Assembly (NCBI RefSeq): GCF_031846445.1
Contig: NZ_JAVRHR010000003.1
Location: forward strand, 1 to 64,000
Source of the DNA: Croceitalea rosinachiae
GTDB lineage: Bacteria; Bacteroidota; Bacteroidia; Flavobacteriales; Flavobacteriaceae
Length of the DNA: 64,000 nucleotides
Direction: 5' to 3'
In this document: positions 46,007-55,872 of the stretch, in pieces
How positions within the stretch are numbered: position 1 is the first letter of the stretch
How the letters are laid out: each line of letters starts with the position of its first letter
Position numbers and translations under genes: made by a program
The notes under the pieces: generated by a model
Told to the model about the DNA's origin: nothing
The model's input: only the letters and a program-made list of their open reading frames with translations
Database searches by the model: none

Positions 46007-46774
46007 TTAATTCCGTTCTTCAATATACATTTGGCGCACTTTTTTAAATAACTCAGAAGAGTACACAAAGTCAGTTACCGCGCCATTGTCTGTTTTAAAA
46101 ATTTCTTTGTTGGTACCTTCCCATTCTTTAAAACCATTTTTTAGAAAAATAATTTTTTCGCCAATCTCCATAACCGAATTCATATCATGGGTGTTGATAA
46201 TCGTGGTAATATTAAATTCTTGAGTAATTTCTTGAATCAAATTATCAATCAAAATTGCAGTTTTAGGATCTAAACCTGAATTAGGTTCATCACAGAAAAG
46301 ATATTTCGGGTTCATAACAATTGCTCTAGCAATGGCAACTCTTTTCTGCATTCCTCCAGAAATTTCTGAAGGATATTTTTTGTTAGCATCAACTAGATTT
46401 ACCCGTTGTAGTACCTCATTGACCCTATCCCTCATTTCACCCATATTTCTTTTGGTAAACATATCCATAGGAAACATCACATTTTCTTCTACGGTCATGG
46501 AGTCAAAAAGGGCGCTACCCTGAAATACCATTCCCATGTCTTGACGCAAGTCTCGTTTTTCACTGGTAGATAATTCAGAATATTTTTGTCCACTATAACT
46601 GATACTACCTTCTTCAGGTACGAAAAGCCCTAGTAAACACTTTAAAAACACGGTTTTACCAGAGCCACTTTGCCCAATGATTAAATTGGTTTTGCCTTGG
46701 TCAAAACAAGTTGAAACGCCCTTTAAAACATGAGCGTCACCAAACGATTTGTGTATGTTATCTACTTCTATCAT
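46007..46774 (-). CDS. mlaF: ABC transporter ATPase, MlaF-type (lipid transport)
   Basis: 255 aa. Walker A GQSGSGKTVFL (about 34-44), Q-loop MVFQGSALFDSM, signature SGGMQKRVAIARA and Walker B YLFCDEPNSGLD are intact. The S-G-G-M-Q-K-R signature is the MlaF form, which drives phospholipid transport to keep outer-membrane asymmetry. Shares ATGA with the preceding permease gene. No MlaD substrate-binding gene is next to it. Confidence 0.88.
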   Translation of the reverse strand: MIEVDNIHKSFGDAHVLKGVSTCFDQGKTNLIIGQSGSGKTVFLKCLLGLFVPEEGSISYSGQKYSELSTSEKRDLRQDMGMVFQGSALFDSMTVEENVMFPMDMFTKRNMGEMRDRVNEVLQRVNLVDANKKYPSEISGGMQKRVAIARAIVMNPKYLFCDEPNSGLDPKTAILIDNLIQEITQEFNITTIINTHDMNSVMEIGEKIIFLKNGFKEWEGTNKEIFKTDNGAVTDFVYSSELFKKVRQMYIEERN

Positions 46775-47511
46775 TGCCCTAGCATCAATTGTGTTAATAC
46801 ATAGTTTAATATGATGATTACCACACTGGTCCAGACAAAAGCTGTTGTACTGGCTTTACCAACCTCTAACGCCCCACCTCTCATATAAAACCCATGAAAT
46901 GAAGGCACTGTTGCAATAACGAGCGCAAAGACCAGTGTCTTAACAAAAGCGTATGTTACATGAAATGGAGTAAAGTCAAGCTGAAGGCCTTTTATGAATT
47001 CTCCACTTGGTGCATATTCGCCAAAGACAGCTGCAACCCAACCACCCAATACGCCAACATACATGGCAATTGCCACGGCAAAAGGATACATGAGCATGGC
47101 AATTATTTTTGGAAAAACAAGGTAATTCAGCGAATTTACACCCATTACTTCTAAAGCATCAATTTGTTCGGTAACACGCATGGTGCCAATACTTGAAGTG
47201 ATATATGAGCCTACCTTACCTGCCATTATTATTGAAGTAAACGTTGGTGCAAATTCTAAAATTACTGATTGTCTCGTTGCAAAACCTATAAGGCTTTTGG
47301 GCAAAAAAGGACTATTTAAATTTAGAGCTGTTTGTATGGTAACAACACCGCCAATAAAGAAAGCTATGAAAATGATGATGCCCATGGAACCATAGATGAG
47401 TTCATCAATTTCTTTTAAAATTAAAGAACGCATAATACGCCATTTGGTAGGTTTTTTAAAAATTTCCCATACCATTATAAAATACTTGCCGATAGAAGCT
47501 ATGTAATTCAT
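46771..47511 (-). CDS. mlaE: MlaE-family ABC permease
   Basis: 246 aa from the ATG at 47511; a TTG three codons upstream is less likely. Inner-membrane permease with about five helices and the MlaE hallmark segments IAFFIGGVVTIQTALNL, ILEFAPTFTSIIMAGKVG and VTEQIDALEVMGVN. Its stop overlaps the mlaF start by 4 bp, so the two subunits are translationally coupled. Confidence 0.9.
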   Translation of the reverse strand: MNYIASIGKYFIMVWEIFKKPTKWRIMRSLILKEIDELIYGSMGIIIFIAFFIGGVVTIQTALNLNSPFLPKSLIGFATRQSVILEFAPTFTSIIMAGKVGSYITSSIGTMRVTEQIDALEVMGVNSLNYLVFPKIIAMLMYPFAVAIAMYVGVLGGWVAAVFGEYAPSGEFIKGLQLDFTPFHVTYAFVKTLVFALVIATVPSFHGFYMRGGALEVGKASTTAFVWTSVVIIILNYVLTQLMLGQ

Positions 47512-47576
47512 AAAATGCAAAATCTACTTCAAGCGTAAAAATAACAATATTGATGTGTATTTAACCTTGATTTAAA

Positions 47577-47604
47577 TTTTTAAAAATTTTAATTGATAGC
47601 TTTG
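47577..47604 (+). promoter_or_regulatory. Promoter of the alkaline phosphatase gene (-33 and -7)
   Basis: TTG at 47577-47579, 17 bp, then TAGCTTTG at 47597-47604, an exact TAnnTTTG. The predicted start is about 12 nt before the ATG. Confidence 0.55.
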
Positions 47605-47623
47605 TGGGATTCAAATTTAGAAG

Positions 47624-49297
47624 ATGAAAAAATTATGCCTAATTATAACGATAGTTGCATTATTTGCTAGTTTTTCAGTTGCTAATGCACAACGAAAAGC
47701 AAAAACTAAAAATGCGATTGCTGTCTCACAATCACAAACAAACCCAAAGTTGGTAGTCGGTATTGTAGTAGACCAAATGCGCTATGATTATTTGACCCGT
47801 TTTTGGAATCACTATGGTGAAGGCGGATTTAAAAGATTAGCAAATCAAGGGTTCAATTGTAAAAACCATCATTTTAATTATGCGCCGACCAGCACTGGTC
47901 CTGGACATGCCTCCGTATATACTGGCGCTAGCCCGTCATCACACGGTATAATAGGTAATAATTGGTATGATAAACAACAAGATAAAGAAGTGTATTGCGC
48001 CTCTGACGACACCCAAGAATCTATTGGTACAACCTCAGAAGCCGGAAAAATGTCTCCACATCGAATGCTTACGACCACCATAACTGACCAATTACGGCTA
48101 CATACTCAAATGAAAGGTAAAACCATTGCTATAGCGCTTAAAGATAGAGGTGCCGTTTTACCTGGCGGACATACTGCAAATGCAGCGTATTGGTTTGAAG
48201 GCGATGATACTGGCAAATGGGTGACCAGTTCATATTATATGGAAACTTTGCCAAATTGGGTGATGGCTTTTAACGAATCTGAGGCAGCGCAGAGTTATAA
48301 GAAAGCATGGACAACAATAAAAAGTATTGATTTATATGTAGAAAGTGGTTCAGATAATAATAAATATGAAGGTCTATTTAAAACAGAAACAACCCCTACA
48401 TTTCCGCATAGCACTCCAAATTTATTAGATAAAACAAGAGACTATGAATTTATTAAAGCCACGCCTTTTGGAAATAGTGTAACTACAGATTTCGCCATTG
48501 AGGCATTAAAAAATGAAAACCTTGGGGTAGATAGCGTACCTGATTTTTTGGCAGTAAGTTATTCTAGTACTGATTATGTAGGCCATAAGTTTGGTGTGAA
48601 TTCAAAAGAGATACAAGACACTTATCTGCGATTGGATCAAGATTTAGAGCGTTTATTGAACTCTCTGGACCAAGAAGTTGGTAGCGGAAATTATACTGTT
48701 TTTTTAACTGCCGACCATGGCGCAATTCATGTTCCGGCCTATTTAAAAGACCAAAAAATCCCGGCAGGTTATATTGAAATGGATGAATTAAAAAAACAAT
48801 TTAATGAGTTCTTGAAATATAAGTACGGAACGACTGATTTGGTAAAGAACATCAGTAATTATCAAGTGTTTTTAGATCATAAAGTCATTAATAACCTTGA
48901 TATGGATTTGGATGATGTACAAGAAGAAATTGCATTTGAACTACAAGGCTATAAAGATGTGAATATGGTATATACTGGCTATCAAATGTGGCAAAATGAG
49001 TATACTAGAGGTATTCCCTATATTTTACAAAATGGATGGAATCAAAAACGTTCTGGAGATGTCCTTTTTGTGCTAAAGCCGAGTTTTATATCATATCCAA
49101 GAACAGGGTCAACCCATGGCTCTCCAATGATTTATGATACCCATGTGCCGCTATTGTTTTATGGTAATGGAATTAAAAAAGGAGAGACCTTCTCAAGAAC
49201 AGAGATTCCTGATATTGCTCCAACGATTGCCAGTATGTTAGGAATTGCTTTCCCTAATGGAACTACTGGGAAACCAATTGTTGAGGTATTGGATTAA
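47624..49297 (+). CDS. pafA: PafA-type alkaline phosphatase
   Basis: 557 aa. Exported phosphatase of the alkaline phosphatase superfamily. Signal peptide ends near ANAQRK (about residue 22). The metal ligand Asp50 is in VDQMRYD. The nucleophile Thr is in TSTGPGHAS (probably Thr91, by alignment with characterised PafA). The K-x-R pair is LKDRGA (Lys173, Arg175). Later zinc ligands lie in SSTDYVGH, LTADHGA and RTGSTHG. Releases phosphate from monoesters; PafA enzymes need no phosphate starvation in some relatives. Own promoter; single gene. Confidence 0.93.
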   Translation: MKKLCLIITIVALFASFSVANAQRKAKTKNAIAVSQSQTNPKLVVGIVVDQMRYDYLTRFWNHYGEGGFKRLANQGFNCKNHHFNYAPTSTGPGHASVYTGASPSSHGIIGNNWYDKQQDKEVYCASDDTQESIGTTSEAGKMSPHRMLTTTITDQLRLHTQMKGKTIAIALKDRGAVLPGGHTANAAYWFEGDDTGKWVTSSYYMETLPNWVMAFNESEAAQSYKKAWTTIKSIDLYVESGSDNNKYEGLFKTETTPTFPHSTPNLLDKTRDYEFIKATPFGNSVTTDFAIEALKNENLGVDSVPDFLAVSYSSTDYVGHKFGVNSKEIQDTYLRLDQDLERLLNSLDQEVGSGNYTVFLTADHGAIHVPAYLKDQKIPAGYIEMDELKKQFNEFLKYKYGTTDLVKNISNYQVFLDHKVINNLDMDLDDVQEEIAFELQGYKDVNMVYTGYQMWQNEYTRGIPYILQNGWNQKRSGDVLFVLKPSFISYPRTGSTHGSPMIYDTHVPLLFYGNGIKKGETFSRTEIPDIAPTIASMLGIAFPNGTTGKPIVEVLD

Positions 49298-49363
49298 TGC
49301 TATATTTCATTCTTTGATCAAAATGGCCTCAATGGCAATTGACTTAAATAAGTAAGTTTATAA

Positions 49364-50209
49364 TCAAAACAATTTAGCAAGTATGCCTTTCCAACGTAAC
49401 TGTCTTATAAAACGACCCTCATCGGTATTAACAAAGCGTTCTTTTCTGGTTAACCAAGCCCCTAAATAACTAAAAATTCCTTGCAGATAGAGCTTCGGAC
49501 TTTTGGCTTGTAAAGCCATTTTTAAGAGTGCAATTTTCGCCAAGGGCAATCCGTATCGCATTCTATATAGGGCTTCACCTTTAGCTTGATAATTTTTTGC
49601 TGTATATCCTTTACCTGTTGGTCGCAAATGTTTTACTTTAAGGTTTTCGTCAGTCAAGGTTTCAAAATCATGGTACTTTGCCAACAAAGTATCAACGGTA
49701 TCCCAACCCGTTCCAAGCCTCAAACCTTCAATTTTATTAAAACAGGCTTGGTGATATAGTTTTATCGGGCCACGAATATGGGTCTTCTCAGCAATGTTTT
49801 CATACACCCAATTTTCATCTTTTTTAATATAGAGCAGCCCAGAACACATGCCTAATTTCCAATTGCTTTGAAAATGGTTACACATTTGCTCAAAATAATT
49901 CGAGGGGAGAACAATATCGGCATCAAACTTTCCGATTAAATTATAATTAGAGACGTATTTCAGCCCATAGTTAAACGCATCTACTACTTTTTTACCTGGT
50001 CTATGTTTATCAGAACTTTTACGTTGAAGAACTGAAATCCAGTCATATTTTTTGCTGAATGCCGTTGCTATTTCAAAAGTACGGTCTGAAGAGTTGTCGT
50101 CAACAATAATAAGCTCTTCCGGTGGTTGAGTTTGCACAACAAATGATTCTAGACAAACCTCGAGAAACTTTTCTTCATTATGGGCAGGAATGACAATGCT
50201 TATATGCAT
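49364..50209 (-). CDS. Glycosyltransferase family 2
   Basis: 281 aa. GT-A fold: VVIPAHNEE-type N-terminus (SIVIPAHNEEKFL), IIVDDNSSDRTFEIA and the D-x-D metal site KFDADIVLP at about 93. No membrane helices, so cytosolic or peripheral. Encoded 9 bp after a methyltransferase on the same strand; the two may act on a surface glycan together. Donor and acceptor unknown. Confidence 0.9.
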   Translation of the reverse strand: MHISIVIPAHNEEKFLEVCLESFVVQTQPPEELIIVDDNSSDRTFEIATAFSKKYDWISVLQRKSSDKHRPGKKVVDAFNYGLKYVSNYNLIGKFDADIVLPSNYFEQMCNHFQSNWKLGMCSGLLYIKKDENWVYENIAEKTHIRGPIKLYHQACFNKIEGLRLGTGWDTVDTLLAKYHDFETLTDENLKVKHLRPTGKGYTAKNYQAKGEALYRMRYGLPLAKIALLKMALQAKSPKLYLQGIFSYLGAWLTRKERFVNTDEGRFIRQLRWKGILAKLF

Positions 50210-50218
50210 AAGCCAAAT

Positions 50219-50740
50219 TTAAACCCTTTCTGCATAAACTAGGTAGTACCTATTCGTAAAGTATCGCAACAGTGGGCGAAACCCTATCTTTTTTGTTGGG
50301 TTGGTCCATTTGATCGAATCTACAATTTTCCAACCTGCTTTCTCTAAAAGCCAATCAAATTGCCAATCTTCAAACTCATGATAATGCCTATCCCAGGGGT
50401 CCGTTTTGCTCCGATAAGCTGATGCAAACCATAATCGCATAGGAATACTGGCAACCAACTTGTCTGCTTTAATCGTTTTTAAAACATTGAAAGGAGCTAC
50501 AAGGTGTTCAAAAATCTCAAAAGCAGTTATAACCTCGGCCTGGGAATCAATTACATTTTTAAAATTAAGATCTAAATCTTCACCTTTGGTATTCTGTATA
50601 GCATACCCTTCAGATTTTAATATTTCAGAAAATGGGTTTTCAACGCCCAAATCTAAAATACTTGCATCTTTTGAAATATGCTTTTTAAGAAATTCAAGGG
50701 TGATTCGGTAACGTTTATATGGATATTTGCCTTCATACAT
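50219..50740 (-). CDS. Class I SAM-dependent methyltransferase-like protein
   Basis: 173 aa, short. SAM motif I-like ILDLGVENPFSEIL (about 28) and the motif-II region VITAFEIFEHLVAP (about 70), as in the UbiE/Methyltransf_11 group. The G-rich loop is altered (LGVEN in place of LGxGxG), so activity is probable but not certain. First gene of a pair with the glycosyltransferase. The 85 bp upstream hold short CAAATGA repeats. Confidence 0.8.
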   Translation of the reverse strand: MYEGKYPYKRYRITLEFLKKHISKDASILDLGVENPFSEILKSEGYAIQNTKGEDLDLNFKNVIDSQAEVITAFEIFEHLVAPFNVLKTIKADKLVASIPMRLWFASAYRSKTDPWDRHYHEFEDWQFDWLLEKAGWKIVDSIKWTNPTKKIGFRPLLRYFTNRYYLVYAERV

Positions 50741-50825
50741 GGGCTAAAATTCCAAAAAACAAATGACAAATGACAACTAATACCTGACAAAATAAAAAAC
50801 AAAAGATAAAGAAGATTGTATCGCG

Positions 50826-51884
50826 CTATATGCGATATACAATCGCATTAATGTTCATACCAGCTCCAACGCTGGCAAAAATGACAACATCTCCCTTTTT
50901 TAATCCGTGGTTTTCTACCTTACCTTTTCGAACACGGTCAAAAAGAATAGGAACCGTAGCGACCGAATTATTTCCCATTTCTTGAATAATCATAGGCATT
51001 ACCCCATCTGGAGCTTCTTTTCCATATAGTCTGTAAAATCGTTTTATAATGGCCTCATCCATTTTTTCATTGGCTTGATGAATGAATACCTTTTTTACAT
51101 CATCAATTCCGACTCCAGCTTTATCAACACAATCAGCCATGGCCTGCGGAACATTCGAACATGCGAATTCATATATTTTTCTACCATGCATTTTAATATA
51201 TCTTGTATCAGTACATCCCTCTTGATCATTGGTTTTATCAAAATAAAGATAATAGGCTTCGCCATTAGCGTGTGTTTGACTTGCATGGGCCAAAATTTCG
51301 CCCTTATTACTATCTGCCTCTAAGATACATGCACCAGCACCATCAGAGTAAATCATACTGTCCCTGTCATGTGGGTCAATAACCCGTGATAAGGTTTCGC
51401 CACCAATGACCAGACATTTTTTAGCCATTCCGCTTTGAATAAAAGCTTTTGCTTGAATTACACCCTCAATCCAACCTGGGCAGCCAAAAAGTATGTCATA
51501 AGCAACACATGAGGTGTTTTTTATTTTAAGAAGGTGTTTTACTCGAGTAGCTAGTGATGGTAAAGTATCGCCTTGTATTTTACCGGTTTGGACATCACCA
51601 AAATTATGGGCAAAAATGATATAGTCTAACTCTTCTTTATCAATGCCAGCATCTGTTATGGCCTTTTCTGCGGATAAGAACCCAAGGTCAGACGTCTTTA
51701 ACTCAGGTGGGGCATATCTACGTTCAACAATTCCGGTAATTGCATGAAATTTTTCGATAATGGTGGCATTTGAATGTTCAAATTCGCTACCATCAGGACC
51801 AAGAAATCTATGATTTATAAAATCATCGTTTGTGGTTATAATTTCGGGTAAATAACTACCTGTTCCTGTGATTCCTATTTTCAT
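50826..51884 (-). CDS. 3-oxoacyl-ACP synthase III-like (KAS III) enzyme
   Basis: 352 aa thiolase fold. Catalytic triad Cys135 (LFGCPGW), His269 (FIHQANEKM) and an Asn in GNNSVATVP (305/306). FabH usually begins fatty-acid synthesis, but this protein has a long insert (about 25-50) and differs around the active site, so it may act in another condensation, such as polyene or aryl lipid synthesis. No acyl-carrier or flexirubin gene is adjacent. Single gene. Confidence 0.83.
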   Translation of the reverse strand: MKIGITGTGSYLPEIITTNDDFINHRFLGPDGSEFEHSNATIIEKFHAITGIVERRYAPPELKTSDLGFLSAEKAITDAGIDKEELDYIIFAHNFGDVQTGKIQGDTLPSLATRVKHLLKIKNTSCVAYDILFGCPGWIEGVIQAKAFIQSGMAKKCLVIGGETLSRVIDPHDRDSMIYSDGAGACILEADSNKGEILAHASQTHANGEAYYLYFDKTNDQEGCTDTRYIKMHGRKIYEFACSNVPQAMADCVDKAGVGIDDVKKVFIHQANEKMDEAIIKRFYRLYGKEAPDGVMPMIIQEMGNNSVATVPILFDRVRKGKVENHGLKKGDVVIFASVGAGMNINAIVYRI

Positions 51885-52059
51885 GTGTAGTTAGTAAAAT
51901 CTAATTGTAAATTACAAGATACTGTAAAACTAAACTCGTTATTATGCATGCATAATAAATGTTACGATATTCAACTATCAGCTTACTATTGCTAATCGAA
52001 TAAAAACTCCATTATCTTTTTGTGTAAACAAGCTTAGTTCCTGCAATACAAGGGTTTAG

Positions 52060-54921
52060 TTATACTTCGGCATATGCCTCGATAGGAGTACAAGTACAGA
52101 TTAGATTACGATCCCCAAATGCTTCATCAGTACGTCTCGCCGATGGCCAAAATTTGTTTTCGCTTACAAATGAAAGTGGAAATGCGGCTTGTTCTCGCGT
52201 ATATGGAAAATCCCAAGTATCAGAGGTAACCATGGTTAAAGTATGTGGTGAATTTTTTAATACGTTATTTGGGTTTTCAATAATGGCATGCTGAATTTCT
52301 TCTCGAATTGAAAGCATCGCTTCACAAAACTTATCCAACTCCGCCAAGCTTTCACTTTCCGTAGGTTCTATCATCATGGTGCCAGCTACTGGAAAAGATA
52401 CTGTGGGTGCGTGAAAACCATAATCCATTAAACGTTTTGCAATATCTGTAACCTCAATACCATGCTCTTTAAAAGGCCTACAATCAATTATCATTTCATG
52501 GGCTGCCCGTCCTTTTTCTCCAGTGTAGAGTACATCATACTTACCGTTAAGACGCTCTTTGATATAGTTTGCGTTTAATATGGCAATTTTTGTCGAATCA
52601 GTAACGCCGTCAGCACCAAGCATTTTAATATATCCGTAAGAAATTAAGCAAGCCAAAGCACTGCCCCAAGGGGCACCAGAAATAGCGGTAATAGCATGCT
52701 CTCCACCCGTTTCAACTACAGGGTTTGATGGTAAGAAAGGTTTTAGCTGTTCTGCTACACAAATGGGTCCAACACCTGGTCCGCCACCCCCATGTGGAAT
52801 AGCAAAGGTTTTATGTAGGTTCAAGTGACAAACATCGGCACCTATAGTTGCTGGATTGGTCAAACCTACCTGAGCGTTCATATTTGCACCATCCATATAC
52901 ACTTGTCCTCCATTATCATGTACCAATTTGGTAATATATTTGATAGATGACTCAAATACACCATGTGTTGAGGGGTAGGTAACCATCAATGCGGCCAAAT
53001 TATCTGAATGTAAATTGACTTTTTCTTCTAAATCAATAACATCAATATTTCCTTTTTCATCAGTTTTGGTAACGACTACTTTCATGCCTGCCATTACTGC
53101 TGAAGCAGGATTAGTGCCATGGGCCGAAGCAGGAATAATACAAATGTTCCTATGTGAATCTCCACGAGATTTATGATAAGCTCGAATGGTCATTAAACCG
53201 GCATACTCCCCTTGAGCACCAGAATTAGGTTGTAATGATGTCGCCGCAAAACCAGTAATTACATTCAATTGTTTTTCTAATTCCTGAAGCATAATTTGAT
53301 ATCCTTCTGCTTGATTCAATGGCACAAATGGATGAACATTTCCCCAATTTGCTAGACTTAAAGGCAGCATTTCTGATGCAGCATTTAGCTTCATGGTACA
53401 ACTGCCCAAAGAAATCATTGAATGGTTTAATGCCAAATCTTTACGCTCGAGTTTTTTGATATAGCGCATCAATTCGGTCTCTGAATGATAGGAATTGAAA
53501 ACAGGCTGTTGTAAAAAAGAGGATTTACGTTTTAGTGAATCTGAAATACTGTCTATTTGATTTGCAAAAACCATGAAACTTTCTTTCTCTACATTATACT
53601 CTTTTATAGAAGAAAAAATTCCCATTAAGACCTTTAAGTCATGAGATGAAGTTGCTTCATTAAATGAAATAGAAATTGTTTTAGAATCAATATAGTTTAA
53701 ATTAACCCCATGCTTTTCAGCAATACTTTGAACTTCTTTAGAGTTTTCAACTTCAATTTTTATGGTGTCAAAGTAAGTTGAATTTAGCTGTTTATAACCT
53801 AAGTTTTGCAGAAACCCATCAGCCACCTTAGCAGCATTGTGTATTTTTTTGGCAATATACTTCAACCCAACAGGACCGTGATATACGGCATACATTCCTG
53901 CCATCACTGCAAGTAATACTTGAGCGGTACAAATGTTTGAAGTTGCTTTGTCACGCTTAATATGTTGCTCTCGGGTTTGTAATGCCATGCGCATTGCCGG
54001 ATTGCCATCAGTATCTTTGGTCATTCCAATAATACGACCAGGTATACTCCTTTTATAAGCTTCTTTAGTAGTAAAAAATGCAGCGTGAGGCCCTCCATAT
54101 CCCAAAGGGATTCCGAATCGCTGGGTGGTGCCCACTACAACGTCTACACCCCATTCACCGGGAGGGGTCAATAACACCAAGCTTAAAATATCTGCTGCAA
54201 CAGCAACTTTAATATCATTCTCTTGCGCTTTTTTAACAAAAGCAGCATAATCATGCACTTGCCCATATTTGCCTGGATATTGCAGAATAGCACCGTAAAA
54301 GTCGTTTGAAAAATCAAATTCTTCATGATTACCTACAACAAGTTCAATACCTAAAGGAGTTGATCGTGTTTCCAATAGACTCATGGTTTGGGGCAGTATT
54401 TCTTCAGACACGAAGAATTTCAAAACCCCATTTTTTTTCTGTTGTCTACTGCGAATATCATATAACATGGTCATGGCTTCTGCCGCAGCAGTACTCTCAT
54501 CTAAAAGAGATGCATTGGCCAATTCCATTCCTGTTAAATCGCAGATCATAGTTTGGTAGTTCAATAAGGCCTCTAACCTGCCTTGGGCTATTTCAGCTTG
54601 GTAAGGGGTATATGCAGTGTACCACCCCGGATTTTCAAGAATGTTTCTTTTTATAACGGAAGGGGTTAAGCTTTCATGATAACCTAGTCCTATATACGAT
54701 TTGAATACTTTATTCTTATTTGAGAGGTGCTGTATATGATTTAAAAATTCATGTTCACTTATGCCATCTGGTAAATCGAGTTTGTTGCTTAAACGAATAT
54801 CATCAGGAATGGTTTGGCTAATAAGTTCTTCCAAATCATTTACTCCAACGATTTCGAACATTCTTTTTAAATCTTTTTCATGAACGCCAATATGGCGTAA
54901 AGCGAATGAATCTGTATTCAT
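52060..54921 (-). CDS. gcvP: Glycine dehydrogenase (decarboxylating), P-protein
   Basis: 953 aa from the ATG at 54921; a TTG 24 nt upstream is an unlikely start. PLP enzyme of the glycine cleavage system that decarboxylates glycine and passes aminomethyl to the H-protein. Fused homodimer-type layout with two aminotransferase-like halves. FALRHIG at the N-terminus and the PLP-binding Lys in HLNLHKTFAIPHGGGGPG are intact. gcvT and gcvH are not adjacent. Has its own promoter element. Confidence 0.96.
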   Translation of the reverse strand: MNTDSFALRHIGVHEKDLKRMFEIVGVNDLEELISQTIPDDIRLSNKLDLPDGISEHEFLNHIQHLSNKNKVFKSYIGLGYHESLTPSVIKRNILENPGWYTAYTPYQAEIAQGRLEALLNYQTMICDLTGMELANASLLDESTAAAEAMTMLYDIRSRQQKKNGVLKFFVSEEILPQTMSLLETRSTPLGIELVVGNHEEFDFSNDFYGAILQYPGKYGQVHDYAAFVKKAQENDIKVAVAADILSLVLLTPPGEWGVDVVVGTTQRFGIPLGYGGPHAAFFTTKEAYKRSIPGRIIGMTKDTDGNPAMRMALQTREQHIKRDKATSNICTAQVLLAVMAGMYAVYHGPVGLKYIAKKIHNAAKVADGFLQNLGYKQLNSTYFDTIKIEVENSKEVQSIAEKHGVNLNYIDSKTISISFNEATSSHDLKVLMGIFSSIKEYNVEKESFMVFANQIDSISDSLKRKSSFLQQPVFNSYHSETELMRYIKKLERKDLALNHSMISLGSCTMKLNAASEMLPLSLANWGNVHPFVPLNQAEGYQIMLQELEKQLNVITGFAATSLQPNSGAQGEYAGLMTIRAYHKSRGDSHRNICIIPASAHGTNPASAVMAGMKVVVTKTDEKGNIDVIDLEEKVNLHSDNLAALMVTYPSTHGVFESSIKYITKLVHDNGGQVYMDGANMNAQVGLTNPATIGADVCHLNLHKTFAIPHGGGGPGVGPICVAEQLKPFLPSNPVVETGGEHAITAISGAPWGSALACLISYGYIKMLGADGVTDSTKIAILNANYIKERLNGKYDVLYTGEKGRAAHEMIIDCRPFKEHGIEVTDIAKRLMDYGFHAPTVSFPVAGTMMIEPTESESLAELDKFCEAMLSIREEIQHAIIENPNNVLKNSPHTLTMVTSDTWDFPYTREQAAFPLSFVSENKFWPSARRTDEAFGDRNLICTCTPIEAYAEV

Positions 54922-54942
54922 ATTTTTATCAAATAAAGTCCA

Positions 54943-54950
54943 CAAAATTA
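54943..54950 (-). promoter_or_regulatory. gcvP promoter, -7 element
   Basis: The minus strand reads TAATTTTG, an exact TAnnTTTG, 21 bp before the gcvP ATG. No clear -33. Confidence 0.45.
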
Positions 54951-55035
54951 GGGATTAATTCTATGAAAACAGCTGAATTTAAAACTATTGAGCACAAAGT
55001 TTTTAACCAGAAATCCACTATGATTTTGGTTTGCC

Positions 55036-55043
55036 TAATTTTG
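55036..55043 (+). promoter_or_regulatory. -7 element at the UbiA-like gene
   Basis: TAATTTTG, identical to the divergent gcvP element, ends 4 nt before the ATG at 55048. If used, the mRNA would begin at or next to the start codon. Confidence 0.4.
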
Positions 55044-55047
55044 TTTA

Positions 55048-55872
55048 ATGAAGCTGTTTAAGCATATTTTTAATTTTTATTTAGATGCTAGTATTCATGT
55101 GGGGTTAGCAGTGGTCTCCTTTTACTTTATTTCTGTGAAAACCCTAGAAACTTCAACAAATACTGCCTTAATCGGTTTTTTGTTTTTTGGTACCATTGTT
55201 TGTTATAATTTCATTAAGTACGGCGTAGAGGCGAAAAAATATCTAATTATATCAAATCCATATCATCGATTAATTCAGGCTTTTAGTTTTTTATCTTTTT
55301 TTGGAGCTATGTATTTTTTGATTTACCTAAAAACAGAGCTCTGGATTGTTATAGTCTGTTTAGTACTTGTAAGCGCCTTATATGCCATTCCTTTTTTACC
55401 GCGAGCCAAGAATTTGAGAAGTCTTTGTGGAATGAAAACTTATTTGGTCGCCCTGGTTTGGATGGGGTGTACAGTACTATTGCCGGTGAAAGATGAAGGA
55501 TTACCATTGACATGGGACATTGTCGTTTTGATGATACAACGTGTTCTGGTCGTATTGATCTTGTTAATGCCTTTCGAAATTAGAGATTTGCGCTATGATG
55601 ATTTTAACTTAAAAACATTGCCTCAAAGAATAGGAGTCAAAAAAACGAAGTCGGTCACTTATTTCTTAATCATAATTTACGTTGGCCTTGTTTTTTTAAA
55701 AGATGGATTATCAAATATGATAGTAATTGGCGAATTGGCTATAGGAGTGTTATTATTTTATGCAATTAAACTGACGAGGGAGAAACAACCTAGGTATTTT
55801 GCTTCTTTTTGGGTTGAGTTACTGCCAATAATGTTTTTAGGAATTTGGTGCATGTTGACCAAAGCGGTTTAA
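55048..55872 (+). CDS. UbiA-superfamily-like integral membrane protein
   Basis: 274 aa with about eight helices spread over the whole length. The second Asp-rich motif of UbiA prenyltransferases is recognisable as IRDLRYDDFNLKTLPQRIG (about 187-205). The first motif, normally N-D-x-x-D, is CYNFIKYGVEAKKY here and lacks both acids. It may be a divergent or inactive member; a true polyprenyl acceptor is unknown. Ends 3 bp inside the convergent small gene. Confidence 0.7.
   Translation: MKLFKHIFNFYLDASIHVGLAVVSFYFISVKTLETSTNTALIGFLFFGTIVCYNFIKYGVEAKKYLIISNPYHRLIQAFSFLSFFGAMYFLIYLKTELWIVIVCLVLVSALYAIPFLPRAKNLRSLCGMKTYLVALVWMGCTVLLPVKDEGLPLTWDIVVLMIQRVLVVLILLMPFEIRDLRYDDFNLKTLPQRIGVKKTKSVTYFLIIIYVGLVFLKDGLSNMIVIGELAIGVLLFYAIKLTREKQPRYFASFWVELLPIMFLGIWCMLTKAV

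Noticed and set aside
50741..50825. CAAATGA repeats as a tandem-repeat or CRISPR element
   Set aside because: Only two or three partial copies with no spacing pattern; too short to call.
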